Source: Punica granatum (Eukaryota > Streptophyta > Magnoliopsida > Myrtales > Lythraceae). Taken from it: a stretch of 64,000 nucleotides of DNA. The stretch spans positions 16,228,001 through 16,292,000 of the forward strand of contig NC_045131.1 of NCBI RefSeq assembly GCF_007655135.1, in the 5' to 3' direction. Of the stretch, positions 21,203 to 33,290 are shown in pieces (position 1 is the stretch's first letter; the number at the start of each line of letters is the position of its first letter). The translations under genes and the position numbers were made by a program. Under the pieces are notes generated by a model. That model was given only the letters and a program-made list of their open reading frames with translations. It was not told the DNA's origin and did no database searches.

Positions 21203-21579
21203 GGCTGGCTCGGCTAATGTTGGTTAGCTGTTTTGGATGAGTTGCCAACCTCTCTCTTCATGGTGAGCACATTCATTTCGCTCCTTTATAGGTTCAAGGT
21301 ATGGGCAAACGATGCTAGAGTGATGTTGTTCTCGCTCTCTGGTCATTTGTCAACGCTTTTCTCCACTCGAGACAAGTGGTCTGTTGCACACATCAAAGCG
21401 GTTAGATGCTCGCTAGCCAATGCATCTCCATCCATGATGTGTTCAGTTGTCTTGTCGTGAGACATCTTCTCTAAATTTTTGTCCAGCTCCTCTTCACTGT
21501 GAGTTGAAGGAGCTATTATTGCGAGTCGTTTCGCTTAAGCGCGTATCAATACTGGCATACAAATCACTGCATCGGTGAG

Positions 21580-21596
21580 TCCTACTAGGCGTGCCA
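21580..21596 (-). other. Primer binding site candidate of element D
   Basis: The minus strand reads TGGCACGCCTAGTAGGA, six bases inside the edge of the 5' LTR. TGGCACGCC is a common start of plant gypsy primer sites. The tRNA was not identified. Confidence 0.6.
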
Positions 21597-21602
21597 GAAA
21601 GT

Positions 21603-22475
21603 TGTTTTGCTTGAAATGTGTAGCAAGCCAATCTTTAGCACACGCGCGTGGCAAGGTTAGAGAATCATGCGGGCCAGGGTGTGGCCCTAAGAAACGGCGA
21701 AACCACGTGTCGTCCTCACTAGCTTATAGCGTAGCGCCACGACCTTTGGGATCCGTTGGTATAAGCACCAATTGGGTTTCAATTTGATTGTAGATTGAAT
21801 GTGATTGTATGCTTGTTGAGGTGTTCAAACGATGAAGTGATCACAAGGGTTAGACCGTCGAAGTTCTCCCAACGTGCGTGCGACGTATGCCTGAAATGCA
21901 AGGGAATGGGCAGCCAAATAGCTGAGGCCAAGGGTTGCAGCTAGGCTGCTTGAAATGACGGAGAATATGGGTAGCTTAGCTGAAGTAGCCAAGAGATAGA
22001 AGCGCAGCCCGGAAGCCGAGATCAATGTAAGTAAAGGAATCAGACTTAAAGCTGAAATTGAAGTACGAACCAATCCAACCCGGAAGCGAGGGATGGTGGA
22101 AAGGGATAAGAGAAGCCATGGGCTCCGGAAGTAATTGTAAAGGAATGGGTAGGTAAGATATGTAGATATGAGTGCATGTAATGTAGGTATGTAAAGGGTG
22201 CGTGAGCGGAATTGAAATGTAAGAACGTACGAGAACAAGGGTTGCTCATGATTTCATTGAAAATGTGCTGAATGTAATGATAATGAGGTGTTGAGCCTTG
22301 TGGCATTGAGTCGGTTTGTGTGTTTGTCGTGAGGAACCTCACAATGAGTGCATCTTCTTGCTTTTATAGGACCGGACCTAGGAGACCTGTGTATAGCAAG
22401 TTTCGGTCTTATTGTGATGAAATAAACGAAAATAAGAAATTATCTATCAAGTTTCCTATCTACCTGCTAGTAGTT
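21603..22475 (-). repeat. 5' LTR of element D
   Basis: This is the direct repeat of 15439-16290, same orientation, about 85 percent alike by eye in the clearer stretches. The outer boundary is not fixed. Confidence 0.65.
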
Positions 22476-23237
22476 AGGAAATAAACATAAACATAACTAG
22501 AATAGAGGAACTATCCTTATTGACAATTAATCTTACCCATGTTGGAATAGTTCCCAAGAGTATACTCTTCTCGTCAAGGAAACAATTCTCAGCTACCTTG
22601 AGACGGGTGCCAACCATGTCTCTGTATCCATATGCGTGCACCAACTCTAACTAGGAAAGGATCAAAGAGTTTTCCTTGTGTAGCTGCTGACCATTTATGC
22701 CTAACTATTCCCAATCTGATTCGCCTTGGGAAGGAAACAATCTCTGCTTGCCAGGTAGAGATATGCTAGCCATATAGTCTAAGATCGTGATTGACTCCTA
22801 AATCCTCGTATGTAAATGCTTGCAAATAATGAACATGGGTAAGTTCAAGTTGTTCAGTGCCCATTCTCCTTAAGAGGATTCAAGTATTGTACATGAAGAA
22901 AATCCTTTGATAGGGAGAGTGCTGAGATTTATTATCTCACACGGAAAAATTCAAGAGTAAACCACGAGCTTAAAAGAGATTGAATTGTACAACCTATCAG
23001 CTCGAGTTTTTGGGTTGGAGATGAGCCCAATCGCTTATAGGTCCATGGTGCACTCCAGAAAAACAATGCTGGCAAATAATAACAATATTGACTACAATGA
23101 TGAGCTGATAATGATAACTTCGAATGAAGATTTTGAGTCATATCATATTTCATCAAATAACTAGAACACTGAGAATACTACTAGAGATTTCAAATGACAG
23201 AAGGGTTCAACTTTGCCCAAGAGATTCAGAATTTAGC
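22476..23237. other. Intergenic, no gene seen
   Basis: A mix of AT-rich and ordinary sequence with no assignable ORF. It ends at the CTCAC duplication of the solo LTR. Confidence 0.5.
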
Positions 23238-23242
23238 CTCAC
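23238..23242. repeat. Target duplication CTCAC, left
   Basis: Repeated exactly at 28408-28412, directly next to the LTR ends. Confidence 0.85.
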
Positions 23243-26200
23243 TGTACAACCCGAATGTGGACTCTCGTTGGGGCCCTCATCGCGCGCTTTTAGATTGCGC
23301 GGCTTGAGAGTGTCCACCTTCCCAGGGACGCGTGACGGACACGCATGACAAGGAGTCGCCACTTATCATTTTACAACCCGAAGGTCGATGGCGGATAAGT
23401 TACCCGGGATCTAGGGGTATGAAACACCTAGTTGTTGTTAAGGCATTGGTCTGTGCGGAACCGGAAAGTTCGTGTTCGGGGGTTCATGTTACGTGCGGGC
23501 CTATATCCCGCACGACCTTTAGGTACTCTGGTTTGCTAGGCTTGCTTGTTTTATTATTTACCGCGTTAATTAAATTGCGCTTGGCTCGCGCGTTTTGACA
23601 CCGGAAATTCGATGAATTAAACGATGTCGGTTGTGAAGCCGAGAGAGAAGTAAATCTGCATGTCGGGGAATTGGCTGACAATCTTGTGTTACAGTTCATC
23701 AAACCATGACGGTTGAATCCCTGCATGAACCATAACCGCGAGATCTTGGATTTACTTTCCTTTGGGCAAGCATGAAACCGATTCGAATGATTCGACTCTC
23801 GGACCGTTTGCTTACCAACTGAGATTGTTACAAATTGAATGTACAAAATAAAATCCTTACAATGCTCTAGAAAACAATAAATACAAATTACAAATGGCCG
23901 AATCCCAGTCGACTCGCGTTCTGTTATTATTCCGCTCTAACTCACCGTGAGTTTAGGGAAACACCGAAAAATTGAAATTCAAGCGCTCTCACTGAATAGG
24001 GCGTTGGACCATGTGAATGTTGATTAGGGCGTTGGACCCTGTGATCAATGATCAGGGCGTTGAACCCTAATATTATTCGACCTAGGGATCAGGCTCGACC
24101 CACATGGCAAACAGGTGCGGAAAGATAACAAGCAGCAGGTAAATAACAGACAATGTGTTTATATTCACCGAATGTACGTGGATTAGCAAGTTTATTAACC
24201 CAGGGGTGTTTTTGCAAGTAAATGTCATATTCTAAGCAAGCAATCATGTTCAAAATATTTAGCATTCGGCTTTGCTTTTGAGAACCTGACGAACAAAATG
24301 TTCGTAATCAAGTCTCATGTGTGTGGATTGCTTTTACAGTGATTCGGTGTTGTGACACTGAATTACCACTGAATTGATCCAAACTTGTATTTTGACTCTA
24401 TATTTGGAACGTAGAGTTCCACCTAACCATTTTCTAACATTTGGTTAAGTCGAGTGAAATGATTAGTCAGGTAATTGTATTTTCGATACAGAATACCCGA
24501 TTAGCACCCTAAACGATGTTAAGATGATGCCAAATCACAAAATGATGTTTTTGCCCTTGATTTGAAAATTTGTTTTCAAAAAAGGGGAACAACACAATAC
24601 GAATTTGAAAGTATAAGGGTTTTGAAAAGGCCATTAACATCATTTTGTAATTCGTCGACGCGAGTTACAAATTAATGTCCAGTTCGTGCAAAGTTGTTTA
24701 TGATTGAATGAATTAACCATGTGAGTGTCCCGATTAACCCGTTCGTAGAATTAACGCTTAAGGTTATTGCCGAATGCATTAATTGTGAAAACGATTCGTG
24801 ATTCGATAACCGAGATGGTTTCACAAGGATCGAGGATAATTTGGTCAAATAATCAAAAATACCCTCATAACCGAATGAACCCAAATAAGTCATTGATATT
24901 CGAATCCATGCATGTTTGCTTGAAAGACAGTGTTATAAAGGAATTTTAATGCGGGATTTGCGATGATATTGAAGTTGCAATTTGCACAAAAATCCGATAA
25001 ATGGATTTCATCGAGGTAAAGAGACCGTTCTTGACCCGAATAAGGTCGAGGAACCTTCGGCTCTTTCCTCTTGGGAATAGCCGTGGGTTTCCTTGACCCA
25101 TTTCGGATCTCGAACGTTCTCTTGAACCCGATTTTGACTATTTCACGCATGCTCAAGCGTTAAACACGATAAGTGACACGTATTTAACAAAAGCGGTATC
25201 GTCATGATTTGGAAAACGCATTCAAGCACACAAACATGCACAAACACGTTATTTAAGGAATCGATAAAACGATACCGACTTCATGGATGCGGGAAAAAAC
25301 AATAAAACTCGAGAAAGAATTTAAATCGGGGCAAAGGAATCCGGTCTTGACCCGAAAAGGTCAAGAATGCTCTTGGTTACCTCGTGGAGAGGTTAACCCG
25401 AGAGATCTCGGCTTTTCCGGGTCGGGATGGTTTCCTCGACTTCAATTTAAATATTTCCCGACATGCTAGCATGTTAAACGACGATAAACATGCATGGTGT
25501 AATAAGGAAATTGCATAAAATTAAAGTTCGGAAGTAAAATCACGCTTAAAATCTCTTATAACTCCATAAACACTACAAAAACGTAAAAGTCCTAGCTCCT
25601 GTAAGTCGGGAATGGTCATACCTAGTCCCGGGATGCGGGATGGGACTGTTAAAAGTCGGGTTGGACCGTTGGTGGGTCGGGTTTGGGCTGTTTTTCGTTG
25701 AACAGACCCGATTGGCAGCAACAGCCCTGTCTGGAGCAATTTGACCCGACTGGGCACCCGGGAGAAAAAAGACTGGTTCGGGCGGCTCGGGTGGCTTTTC
25801 GGAGAGTTCTCAAATGTTTCGGAAAGCTAAGAGGATACTTAACGTCCCTACGGTGGTTTTGGGAGGAGAGCATGCGTGGATTTTCCGGAAATCAAAAGCA
25901 AAATCAGGTCAGTAAGTAGAAAACAGACTCAACTGGGCCAGAACAGACCCGACTGGCACAAGTCGGGTCGGACGTCCCCACGGAGGCTCCCGATGGAATT
26001 GTGAGGCAAGGTCAGCGGCCCTGGGTAGCCAAGGGATCCCTCTAGGTGACCGTGGTGGTCGTTTGCTCCCAGAGTTATCGAGTCGACCCGTATAGTCCTG
26101 CAGAGCTCACGGAAAACAGAGTGCGTCATGGAAACTGGCCCGATTGGGCAGTTTTCGGGTCGGAATTCACCACGGTGGATCCCGATGGAATTTTGATGCA

Positions 26201-28407
26201 AGGTCAGCGGCTCCCGACTCCTAACTCACCTCCGGAGGTGATGGTGGTGGTATTTTGGCGAAAAGGGTCTCGGATCGACCCGATCTGCAAGAAAACCACA
26301 CAGACAGTCAGAAATTTCGACCCGACTGGGCAGTCGGGCTGTTTCTTCGTGCTGGGCTAAAACCGACGGGTTTTTCTTGGATATCTTGACTCCTTGACAC
26401 CCTAGGGTTGTGTGGGGAGGTGTTTGATGGGTTTTGGCAGCTCAAACCGATTTGGAAAGCCTTGGAAATCGGGTTGCCAAATCTGACCCGAGAAGGACAA
26501 AAACTGTCCTGATTCTGTTCAAGGCTGGTTCTATGGATTAGAGGCTTCAAACTTAAAATCTAAGCTCCGAAATGGATAGAGGGGGTCGAAAACATGTGGG
26601 ATATGAAATTTGGTGAAGTTTGGATTTAAGTCGGGATGTATTCCGACTTAAGTATTTGGTGTTTTTACTTGGGTTTTTGCTTGCTGAAGGTGCTGTGATT
26701 TTGCTGAGCTTCTTGGGAGCTTTTTCTTGATGAAAATGACAAGTGTTGATGCCAGAGAAGGTGTGTGTGCTTGAAGATGACTTAGGCTATATATATGCAT
26801 GCTTAATGACATGATTAGTGAAGCAAAAGTGCAATTAGGGTCATGGATTGTGTGGGATCCGAATTTTTAATGAGGATGAGGATGAAGACTTCTTCCATTG
26901 CATTGATGAGGAAGAGCCAAATGCATTGATGGTGAGTTGAAGTTGGAGTGTTGAAGAGGAATTGTGTGCTTGATATTTTGGAAGAAGATAAGGCAAGTTG
27001 CAATGAAGAAAAAAACAAGGGACATGGACGGCTTGGGCATGGATAAGGCTGGTCATGTTTGACCCGTGGCTCCCACGGACTTGAGAGGAAGTTCGGGACA
27101 AAGTTCGGGTCTCGATTGATCGCGTGTTCGAGGTTCTTGAATCAAACGAACGTCAAATTGTCATTGTGCGCGCGAAAACGATTTAAACGAGCCCGAAATC
27201 ATCCATTTTGCCCAAAGGAAGATTCGTGTGATTTTTGGCTCGGAAGCCGGTTTTGCTCATTTCAGGCGTTCAGAGCAAAGTTAGCCATTTCGGAATGCGC
27301 ATCTCGTGTCTGCATTCCGAATTGGTCGTTTTGACATGCATTGTCAATCAGACTGAATTATTGACCAATAAGCCAGTATTGCCAATGTGAAGTCGGAGAC
27401 GTCCTAAGAGTCCGAAGCCGGATTTCTCAGAATGCATTCTGAGTTGCTTGGGCAAGCCAGAGATCACTGTAATCTTCGTTCGTTGATAACAAGCCTCGAA
27501 AGACTGAAAAATTGCATCTGAAACCCTAAAAAGGTGTTCTGAGGTTCTAGATGGATTGTGAGATTCCGTCTGAGGATTTCACGTTGAGCGTTGAGATGAG
27601 TAGCACAGGGTTTGCCAACCATCCGACGTCAAGTTTCCACGAAAAAGACCTCCATTTATGAATTTCTGTTGAAAATTGACTTTTCTACTCTTCGGATGTC
27701 ACTCGGGAAACTGAAAGAGATATTGCTGTCTAATTTACCCAATTGCGTATGTCTGCTGCAGTTTTCTAGGCAATGCATGGCTAACTTGGTTTGCCGATGT
27801 TCTGTCAGACCAGTTTTCGGATAAGGTTTTCCGTTGAAAGGTATGTTTGTTCTGTCGTTCGGGAGTCATTAGAGGAGTCTGTATGACTTCTGAAAGACAG
27901 TTTGAAGCAATGATCATGCTCTGCATAATTGTTGGACATGACTGTATCTGACATCGTGCATTAACGTTTCTCAGATGAACCGGCATTTTTGGACTTCCAC
28001 TGAAAAGTTGTATGTATTCTGAAATTGCTCTATATGGAGCAGTTGATCTGCGAAATGTTTTCAGAGACACTTTTCATTTGTTTGACATCGCGAGGAATTT
28101 TTGAAGCCCAATATTGACTATCTTCTGATGGTCGAGCGGACCAGTGAAAAATAGCATTGTCGGCGATGTATTCTGTAAATGCCAGTTTGGATGCTGTCTG
28201 ATCTGTCTGTTTGCTCTATATGTTGCTGGATGATTCTATATGTTCTTCTGTCATATGCTTGAATCATCTGCCTATCTCTGTTGACTTGAAAATGAATAGC
28301 AATTTGATGCTCTGTCGAGCCCTCTTCTGTATCGATGATCAAGTCGTAATCTGAATTGCTGTTGATAGACGTTGCCTGAACTGATGAGCCAAAATAGAGT
28401 GCTGACA
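23243..28407 (-). mobile_element. Solo LTR of an Ogre-like element (5165 bp)
   Basis: On the minus strand it starts TGTCAGCACTCTATTTTGG at 28407 and ends TCGGGTTGTACA at 23243. 23260-23640 matches the 3' portion of the LTR of element C (compare 6640-7050): shared GAGTGTCCACCTTCC, AAGGAGTCGCCACTT, GGCAAGCCTAGC-type and GTGTCAAAA landmarks. No primer site follows the inner edge. A perfect 5-bp CTCAC duplication flanks it, the mark of one insertion followed by LTR-LTR recombination. The middle (24650-28300) differs from the other LTRs, so this is a separate subfamily. Small ORFs inside are not supported. Confidence 0.88.
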
Positions 28408-28412
28408 CTCAC

Positions 28413-28735
28413 AAAAGAGAGAAGGTTTTAACTTCAGCATTCAATTTTGCTTGTTTTCCGTTTCTGGCTACAAGAGCTATATCCACATCCCTGCTCGCTA
28501 AATAGTATGTAACAGGGATAAGGAAATGAGGAAATGAGAAATAAAATGGCATCGAAAGTAACATTGATAAACATCAAAATCAGAACTTTTGGTTCCAGCT
28601 TTATTCAAGCACAACTGCACTGAAACCCATTCATTTTCCCATAAAAAATTAAATCAAATCAAACAGGAACGTGATATGAAGACCACAATAATATGGCCTC
28701 AAAATTACTTAATCCATTAGAAATCGAATGAAGAA
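28413..28735. other. Intergenic, no gene seen
   Basis: AT-rich sequence between the solo LTR and the LINE relic. Confidence 0.5.
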
Positions 28736-28935
28736 GATGGATCCCTAGCGAGAGGGAGGTAACTCTTCTCGCAAGCCAATTTGCACAACAATTGACGGCA
28801 AAGCCCTGGATTCAATATCCCAGGATGAGAGCTTGGACAGTGTGGAATTGACTTCAGGAATAAGCCTCTTGCACCTTATCGACCAAGCTAGCTCTAAGCC
28901 CGATGGAACTCCCCACAGAACAGTTTAACACTGAG
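28736..28935 (-). pseudogene. RNase H-like C-terminal relic of a LINE
   Basis: The minus strand reads a GLRASLVDKVQEAYS-like segment and ends NCCANWLARRVTSLSLG, which matches the closing CADWLA motif of RNase H domains at the end of plant LINE ORF2. Stops interrupt it. It resembles 32715-33290 at DNA level (shared CTCCAAGTG/CTAGCGAGAGGGAGG position, GCAAGCCAATTTGCACAAC versus GCAAGTCAATCCGCACAAC). Both relics lie on the same strand, one on each side of the ERF gene. Confidence 0.55.
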
Positions 28936-29986
28936 GTCGCTAATCCGATGTTGCGAATGAATCAGCTTACCCTTTCTTTACTGCAGCTAATTAACTTCAA
29001 TTACCCAAAAGAAAAAACATGAAAGAAAATTATTGTAATATCATTTGATGGTAAAGACCTAGCAATCATAGTCGGTTCCTACCCATGCAAATGCAACAAG
29101 AGACTTTCCAATAATAAATGAACATAACAACCAAAGAGACTTTTCTTTTATTATCTAGATATCTTGCAATTTCGATTCAACTGGATCTGCCAAGATTCCT
29201 GTAGAAGTTTGTACTTCTTAGTAATTTGGTAGACAACACCGATTGATGCTGTGCATTGCCCATTAATAGGAAGTAGGAACCTAGAAAGAAGATAATGCAT
29301 TGGAGAACCAAGCTATGCCCTTGAATTCATTTTCATTCCTATGTTAGATTAGTATCCCGTTGGTTGCCAGCAAAAAGTTCATTGAAAACGACCCAGAACA
29401 CCTATATATATATATATATATATATATAAAGATTAATATCTTTCTTTAGTCATTTTTGTGATGACAAAAGTTGCTTCGAGCTAATTCAATTAATATTGGA
29501 GCATGATGCAAAGCCATTAATAAGAGAATATCCAACAAGGAAAATTCTGGAACTGCGTGGAAAAATCAGCAACAACTGATAAATTTGCATTATTCTTGCG
29601 CCTTTTTTGTTTTTACTAGCCATTTTTTGGCAGAAAGCGAGGCCAAAGACCGATCTTGTTCATTATCTGCTTATTAACATGCCTTTTTAGAATGCATTAT
29701 TGCATTTTATATATCATCACTATGATTTCATAATTAATTTGTATGAAAATTGAAGAAACGACCACATGCTTATTGGCATCAATCCACTCATTTAAATCAC
29801 TTACGAATGATCGAGTAACTGAACCAATATAACTAGCCCAGCTCAAACACCATATAACGGTAAAACAGACATTAAAACTGTAAACCACATGAAGATTCGA
29901 AAGGAGCTGTGAAAGCAAGGCGTATCTCAAACGAAGACAAAACATATAAAGGTATATTCAAAACCTCAGTAGATGGACTCCGGTCC
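28936..29986. other. 3' flank of the ERF gene
   Basis: No gene is seen. A (TA)n tract lies at 29404-29428. The 3' untranslated region of the ERF transcript should lie within the last few hundred bases, but I did not find an unambiguous polyadenylation signal. Confidence 0.5.
29404..29428. repeat. (TA)n microsatellite
   Basis: About twelve TA units. Confidence 0.9.
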
Positions 29987-30460
29987 TCATTTCCGTTTCT
30001 GTTCTTCCGGTGGCTTTAGAAGGTCCTCCAGGAGCTTATCATCCAAGTACTCGAACTCGATGACCTCTCTCCCCTGCGCATCGCTCGAGGATGAACTACT
30101 CCCCCTCTGCGAAGAACTCCCTCCACGAATAACCGAAGAAGAAGGTGAAGCCAATGAAGACATTGAAGAAAACCTTGGAGGGTGCGGTGGAGAACCCATC
30201 ACTTGGGAGTAGTACTCACTGGGGAAGTTGAGAATTGCCATATGGCCTCTCAGGTTAAACGCTGCTCTATCATAAGCCCTAGCAGCCTCCTCAGCGGTAT
30301 CAAATGTTCCGAGCCAGAGACGGGCCCCATTCCTCGATGGATCACGAATCTCGGCTGCGAATTTGCCCCACGGCCTTCTTCTGACTCCCCGGTAGCGAAC
30401 ATCTTCCTTTGATTTCTCCTCGGTTTCTTTTCTCTCCTTTCCTCTATTACTTTCTTCCAT
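29987..30460 (-). CDS. AP2/ERF transcription factor, group IX small ERF with EDLL activation motif
   Basis: This is a single-exon gene of 157 residues. The AP2/ERF domain spans about residues 23-80 ([18 protein letters not shown], then [17 protein letters not shown] and [10 protein letters not shown]). The Ala and Asp of the AAEIRD block mark ERF rather than DREB type, so GCC-box binding is expected. A Ser-rich linker leads to an acidic C-terminus, [17 protein letters not shown] (132-148), the EDLL activation motif known from Arabidopsis ERF98/TDR1. The frame stays open for 60 codons upstream, but I chose the ATG at 30460: the upstream part has no ERF homology and a TATA box at 30599-30592 lies inside it. 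Length fits the ERF095-098 clade, which responds to ethylene, jasmonate or pathogens. The nuclear role is inferred from family. Confidence 0.95.
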   Translation of the reverse strand: MEESNRGKERKETEEKSKEDVRYRGVRRRPWGKFAAEIRDPSRNGARLWLGTFDTAEEAARAYDRAAFNLRGHMAILNFPSEYYSQVMGSPPHPPRFSSMSSLASPSSSVIRGGSSSQRGSSSSSSDAQGREVIEFEYLDDKLLEDLLKPPEEQKRK

Positions 30461-30591
30461 GAATGGTATGTCTGGGTGCGTGTTTACTAGTCTTTCTACT
30501 TTCGAGATCTCTCGCTGGTCCTGTGTAGCTTTCGCTTTCAATGTCTCGAGGAAACTCTGAATGGTGAGAATAGGTTTTATTTTGGTGAGAA

Positions 30592-30599
30592 TATTTATA
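30592..30599 (-). promoter_or_regulatory. TATA box of the ERF gene
   Basis: The minus strand reads CCTATAAATATTCTC. A start about 30 bp downstream would give a leader of roughly 100 nt before the ATG at 30460. Confidence 0.7.
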
Positions 30600-32714
30600 G
30601 GGTGGGAGATTTCGCTGTTGAAATAGGTCGGATATGACAAATATGTTTTTAGTCCTCAAACGTGGGTTGACTGTAAGTGGTTTTAGGGTTTCTTTTTGTT
30701 TTAGCTTTTCAATTAATTAATTAACTATTTATTTATTTATTTGTTCTTTAATTTATTCATATGGGCATAGATTAATTACTAGAATAATTATAGAGTCACC
30801 ACCTTCTGGGAAGATTCTCCATGGATGTGTATAAGTTCGTTTCCTCGACCCCAGTCAATAGTAAATTAAAAAAAGTCCTCCTTTGTGGACACTTTTTTGA
30901 ATTCTCTAAGATAATAAATTCGTTCATTTGATAATGCCAAATCTGGTCTCATGCTTTGCCTTTTCTTCCAAGAATCATAGGCTGTGTTGTACGGGAAGCA
31001 CTGTTTGATGACAATGGCGTCATAGAGATAAAATATATTCTTAATTTCAGATAATATATTAAACTTAACCTTGACAATTTGCTACAACATCAATTGACAT
31101 GTCTCTTTCGACCAAAAAAACAAATTGACATGTCCATGAGAAAACCAATAAATTTTTGCATCACAGGTTCAAAACTCAGAGTTTTGGAAGCAAATAAGGA
31201 GTGAGGGTCTCATTATTTGTTAAATCCACTTGCAATTGTAGTACTTTAACTTTGAGCTTGCCTATGGGTCATGGTGCACTTAATTATGACTCAAATCAAC
31301 TATTTTGCTACAGAGTTCAGGCCCATATAATAATGTCTTATGGCAATTGCTTACCAGTCTCCATTGAGTCATTTTGATTATATTAAAAGAAAAAAAAAGG
31401 CATGTCTAAGGAATAAAATATATATATATTCTTATTTTCAGATAATATATTAAATTACATGTTCTAAAGATAAAATATTCTTAGACTACTTTTTTGGGCT
31501 ATAAAGGAGATCGAAGACTTGTACAATGAAAGAGTAAATAACTAATAAAGGGAGACGGGTAATTCTACTAGGTATAAAAATTACGACCTTTAAGTTAATA
31601 GGTTAGGACGTACGCCACTGCGGTATGCCCTCTTAGATTGCTTTGACTATGTAATAGTTAAGTTGCCCCCTAATTTTAGAAGATTAGAAGCTTCATACGT
31701 ACCTGAGGAGTTTTCTAAGCTCTAAATTGAGCATAAGTTCTCTTAAGAGCTCAGCTCCACGTCGTTAAATAAGAAAAAAAGAAAGAAAAAAAGAAAAATC
31801 ACATATACGTATGGATGGAAATCTTGAAGAGCAAGTTTTTTTCTTTTTCATTTAATTAGAAAGCAGATTCATGAATGTACTGCAAGGAAAGGAAATAAAA
31901 AGCTAAATAAAAGGGTGCATGTAATTTCACTAACGAGAATCGAACTTATAATTTTTTTATTATTAATTTATGATATATATAACTGCATTACACCTCGTCT
32001 CATTTCTAACAGCAACTTATTTTAATCTTAAGATTCTCATTATCCATATCAACAAAAAGAGAGCAGAGGGCCCACGATAATTTGAAGCCGAATATTTTAT
32101 GAGTCAGACAATATACCAAAGAGCTGAAAAAGGAGTGATGCAACTGGTCTTATGTTTTTCTGTTAGGAAAACGTATTTTAGGGGTAATGGGTAAATGGGT
32201 GGATGTACTGTTTTCACATAAAAAAAATTAAGTTAACGGTGAGACTCCGAATTTGCCATGTCGTTTACCGTAAAAGATTAATCTTATATTCATATTACCC
32301 GGTATAATTCAATACTTATTAATTAAAATTGCTCCTTCACTCAGAAGGGCTGAAATAGTCTGAATGCATGTGGAATCAATTAAATGGGAGACGTAAAGTG
32401 TATGCACAGTATTACAGACGTGTTATGATACTATGTCTGATTTTGTATATACGCGTGTCTAAATGGTATAAACGGTACTTGAAGTGTATTCTAATTAGCT
32501 ATAGGTTAGATACCCTTTGTCCCATACCTATAATATATAGGAATAACGTGCGCGTTCCTCAGTACCCCCGGTAACCACGTAATATTCTTCCTTTTTTTTC
32601 TTTGTTTCTTTTTTCCTCCTTTCGGTAAGGAAAGGAGTAAGATCCTAAATAGATAATTAAAGCACATAGAAACCGCGTATGAAAGTCCCAATAATATCAC
32701 CTAGCATGAGATAG
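30600..32714. other. Upstream flank of the ERF gene, no gene seen
   Basis: AT-rich sequence. TTCAGATAATATATTAAA occurs at about 31048 and 31438, a short dispersed repeat. A possible SINE relic lies at 31905-31990 (minus), with CTAACGAGAATCGAACTTATAA resembling a box-B segment. The 30640-31000 interval is the likely distal promoter; no specific element can be assigned with confidence. Confidence 0.45.
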
Positions 32715-33290
32715 CCAAGGCCATTAGAAGTCGAATTAAGATAATATACTCCAAGTGAAAAAGAGGAAGCTTTTCATGCAAGTCAATCCGCACAACTATT
32801 ATTCTTCCGGTATGTGTGAATAACCTGAATTTCCCAACTTCCCGCAATGAGCTCTCTGATTTCAACAAGAATAAATCGAATATTTGGAGTTCCAGCCCTT
32901 GAACCCAAAATAAGCTGGCAAACAGTGGACGAATCAACTTCAATAATAAGCTTCCGACATCCTATGACTAGGCAAGCTGAAGGCCGATCGAACTCCCTAC
33001 ATCTCCGCTAGCATGGACGTTACAAGACCAATATAATGAACAAATCCACGAATCCAGTTTCCTGCGGAGTCTCGAATAAGACCACCTGCTCCAGCTGGAC
33101 CAGGATTGCCTCGAGAATCCCCATATCTGTTAATTTAAGCCATCCAGGAGGCGGCATGATCCAAATAATAAATCTCGATTCTCTAGTTGGGGATGGAGAA
33201 ATGGAGTCCTCTGACATAGCCAGGCAATTGAAACTGCAAGCCGTAATAAGAATAGATCCCACCTCATCAAAAGGCCTCACCACGTAATAT
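32715..33290 (-). pseudogene. RNase H domain relic of a LINE
   Basis: The minus strand encodes PPPGWLKL, then, after an indel, SRGNPGPAGAGGLIRDSAG and WIRGFVHYIGL. These are the start of the RNase H-like domain found at the end of many plant LINE ORF2 proteins. A TAG follows at about 33011, and the remainder down to 32715 is broken by several stops, ending with a recognisable SCAD-LA motif where the Trp codon has become TGA. No reverse transcriptase portion is visible upstream, as expected for a fragment. Confidence 0.75.

Larger units (their letters stand above)
15439..22475 (-). mobile_element. Gypsy-type LTR retrotransposon (element D), decayed, minus strand
   Basis: Direct repeats at 15439-16290 and 21603 to about 22475 share TGAAATGTGTAGC, GATTGTAGATTGAATG, TATGCTTGTTGAGGTGTTC and GGGATGGTGGAAAGGGATA. 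The gag-like remnant lies on the minus strand, so the right repeat is the 5' LTR. A primer-site candidate (21580-21596) abuts it. No protease, RT or integrase is recognisable, so much of the interior is lost or replaced. No target duplication was found, and the outer end of the right LTR is uncertain. Confidence 0.7.

Noticed and set aside
29697..29945. Minus-strand ORF of 82 codons downstream of the ERF gene
   Set aside because: No domain and no clear promoter; it lies where the ERF 3' flank is expected.
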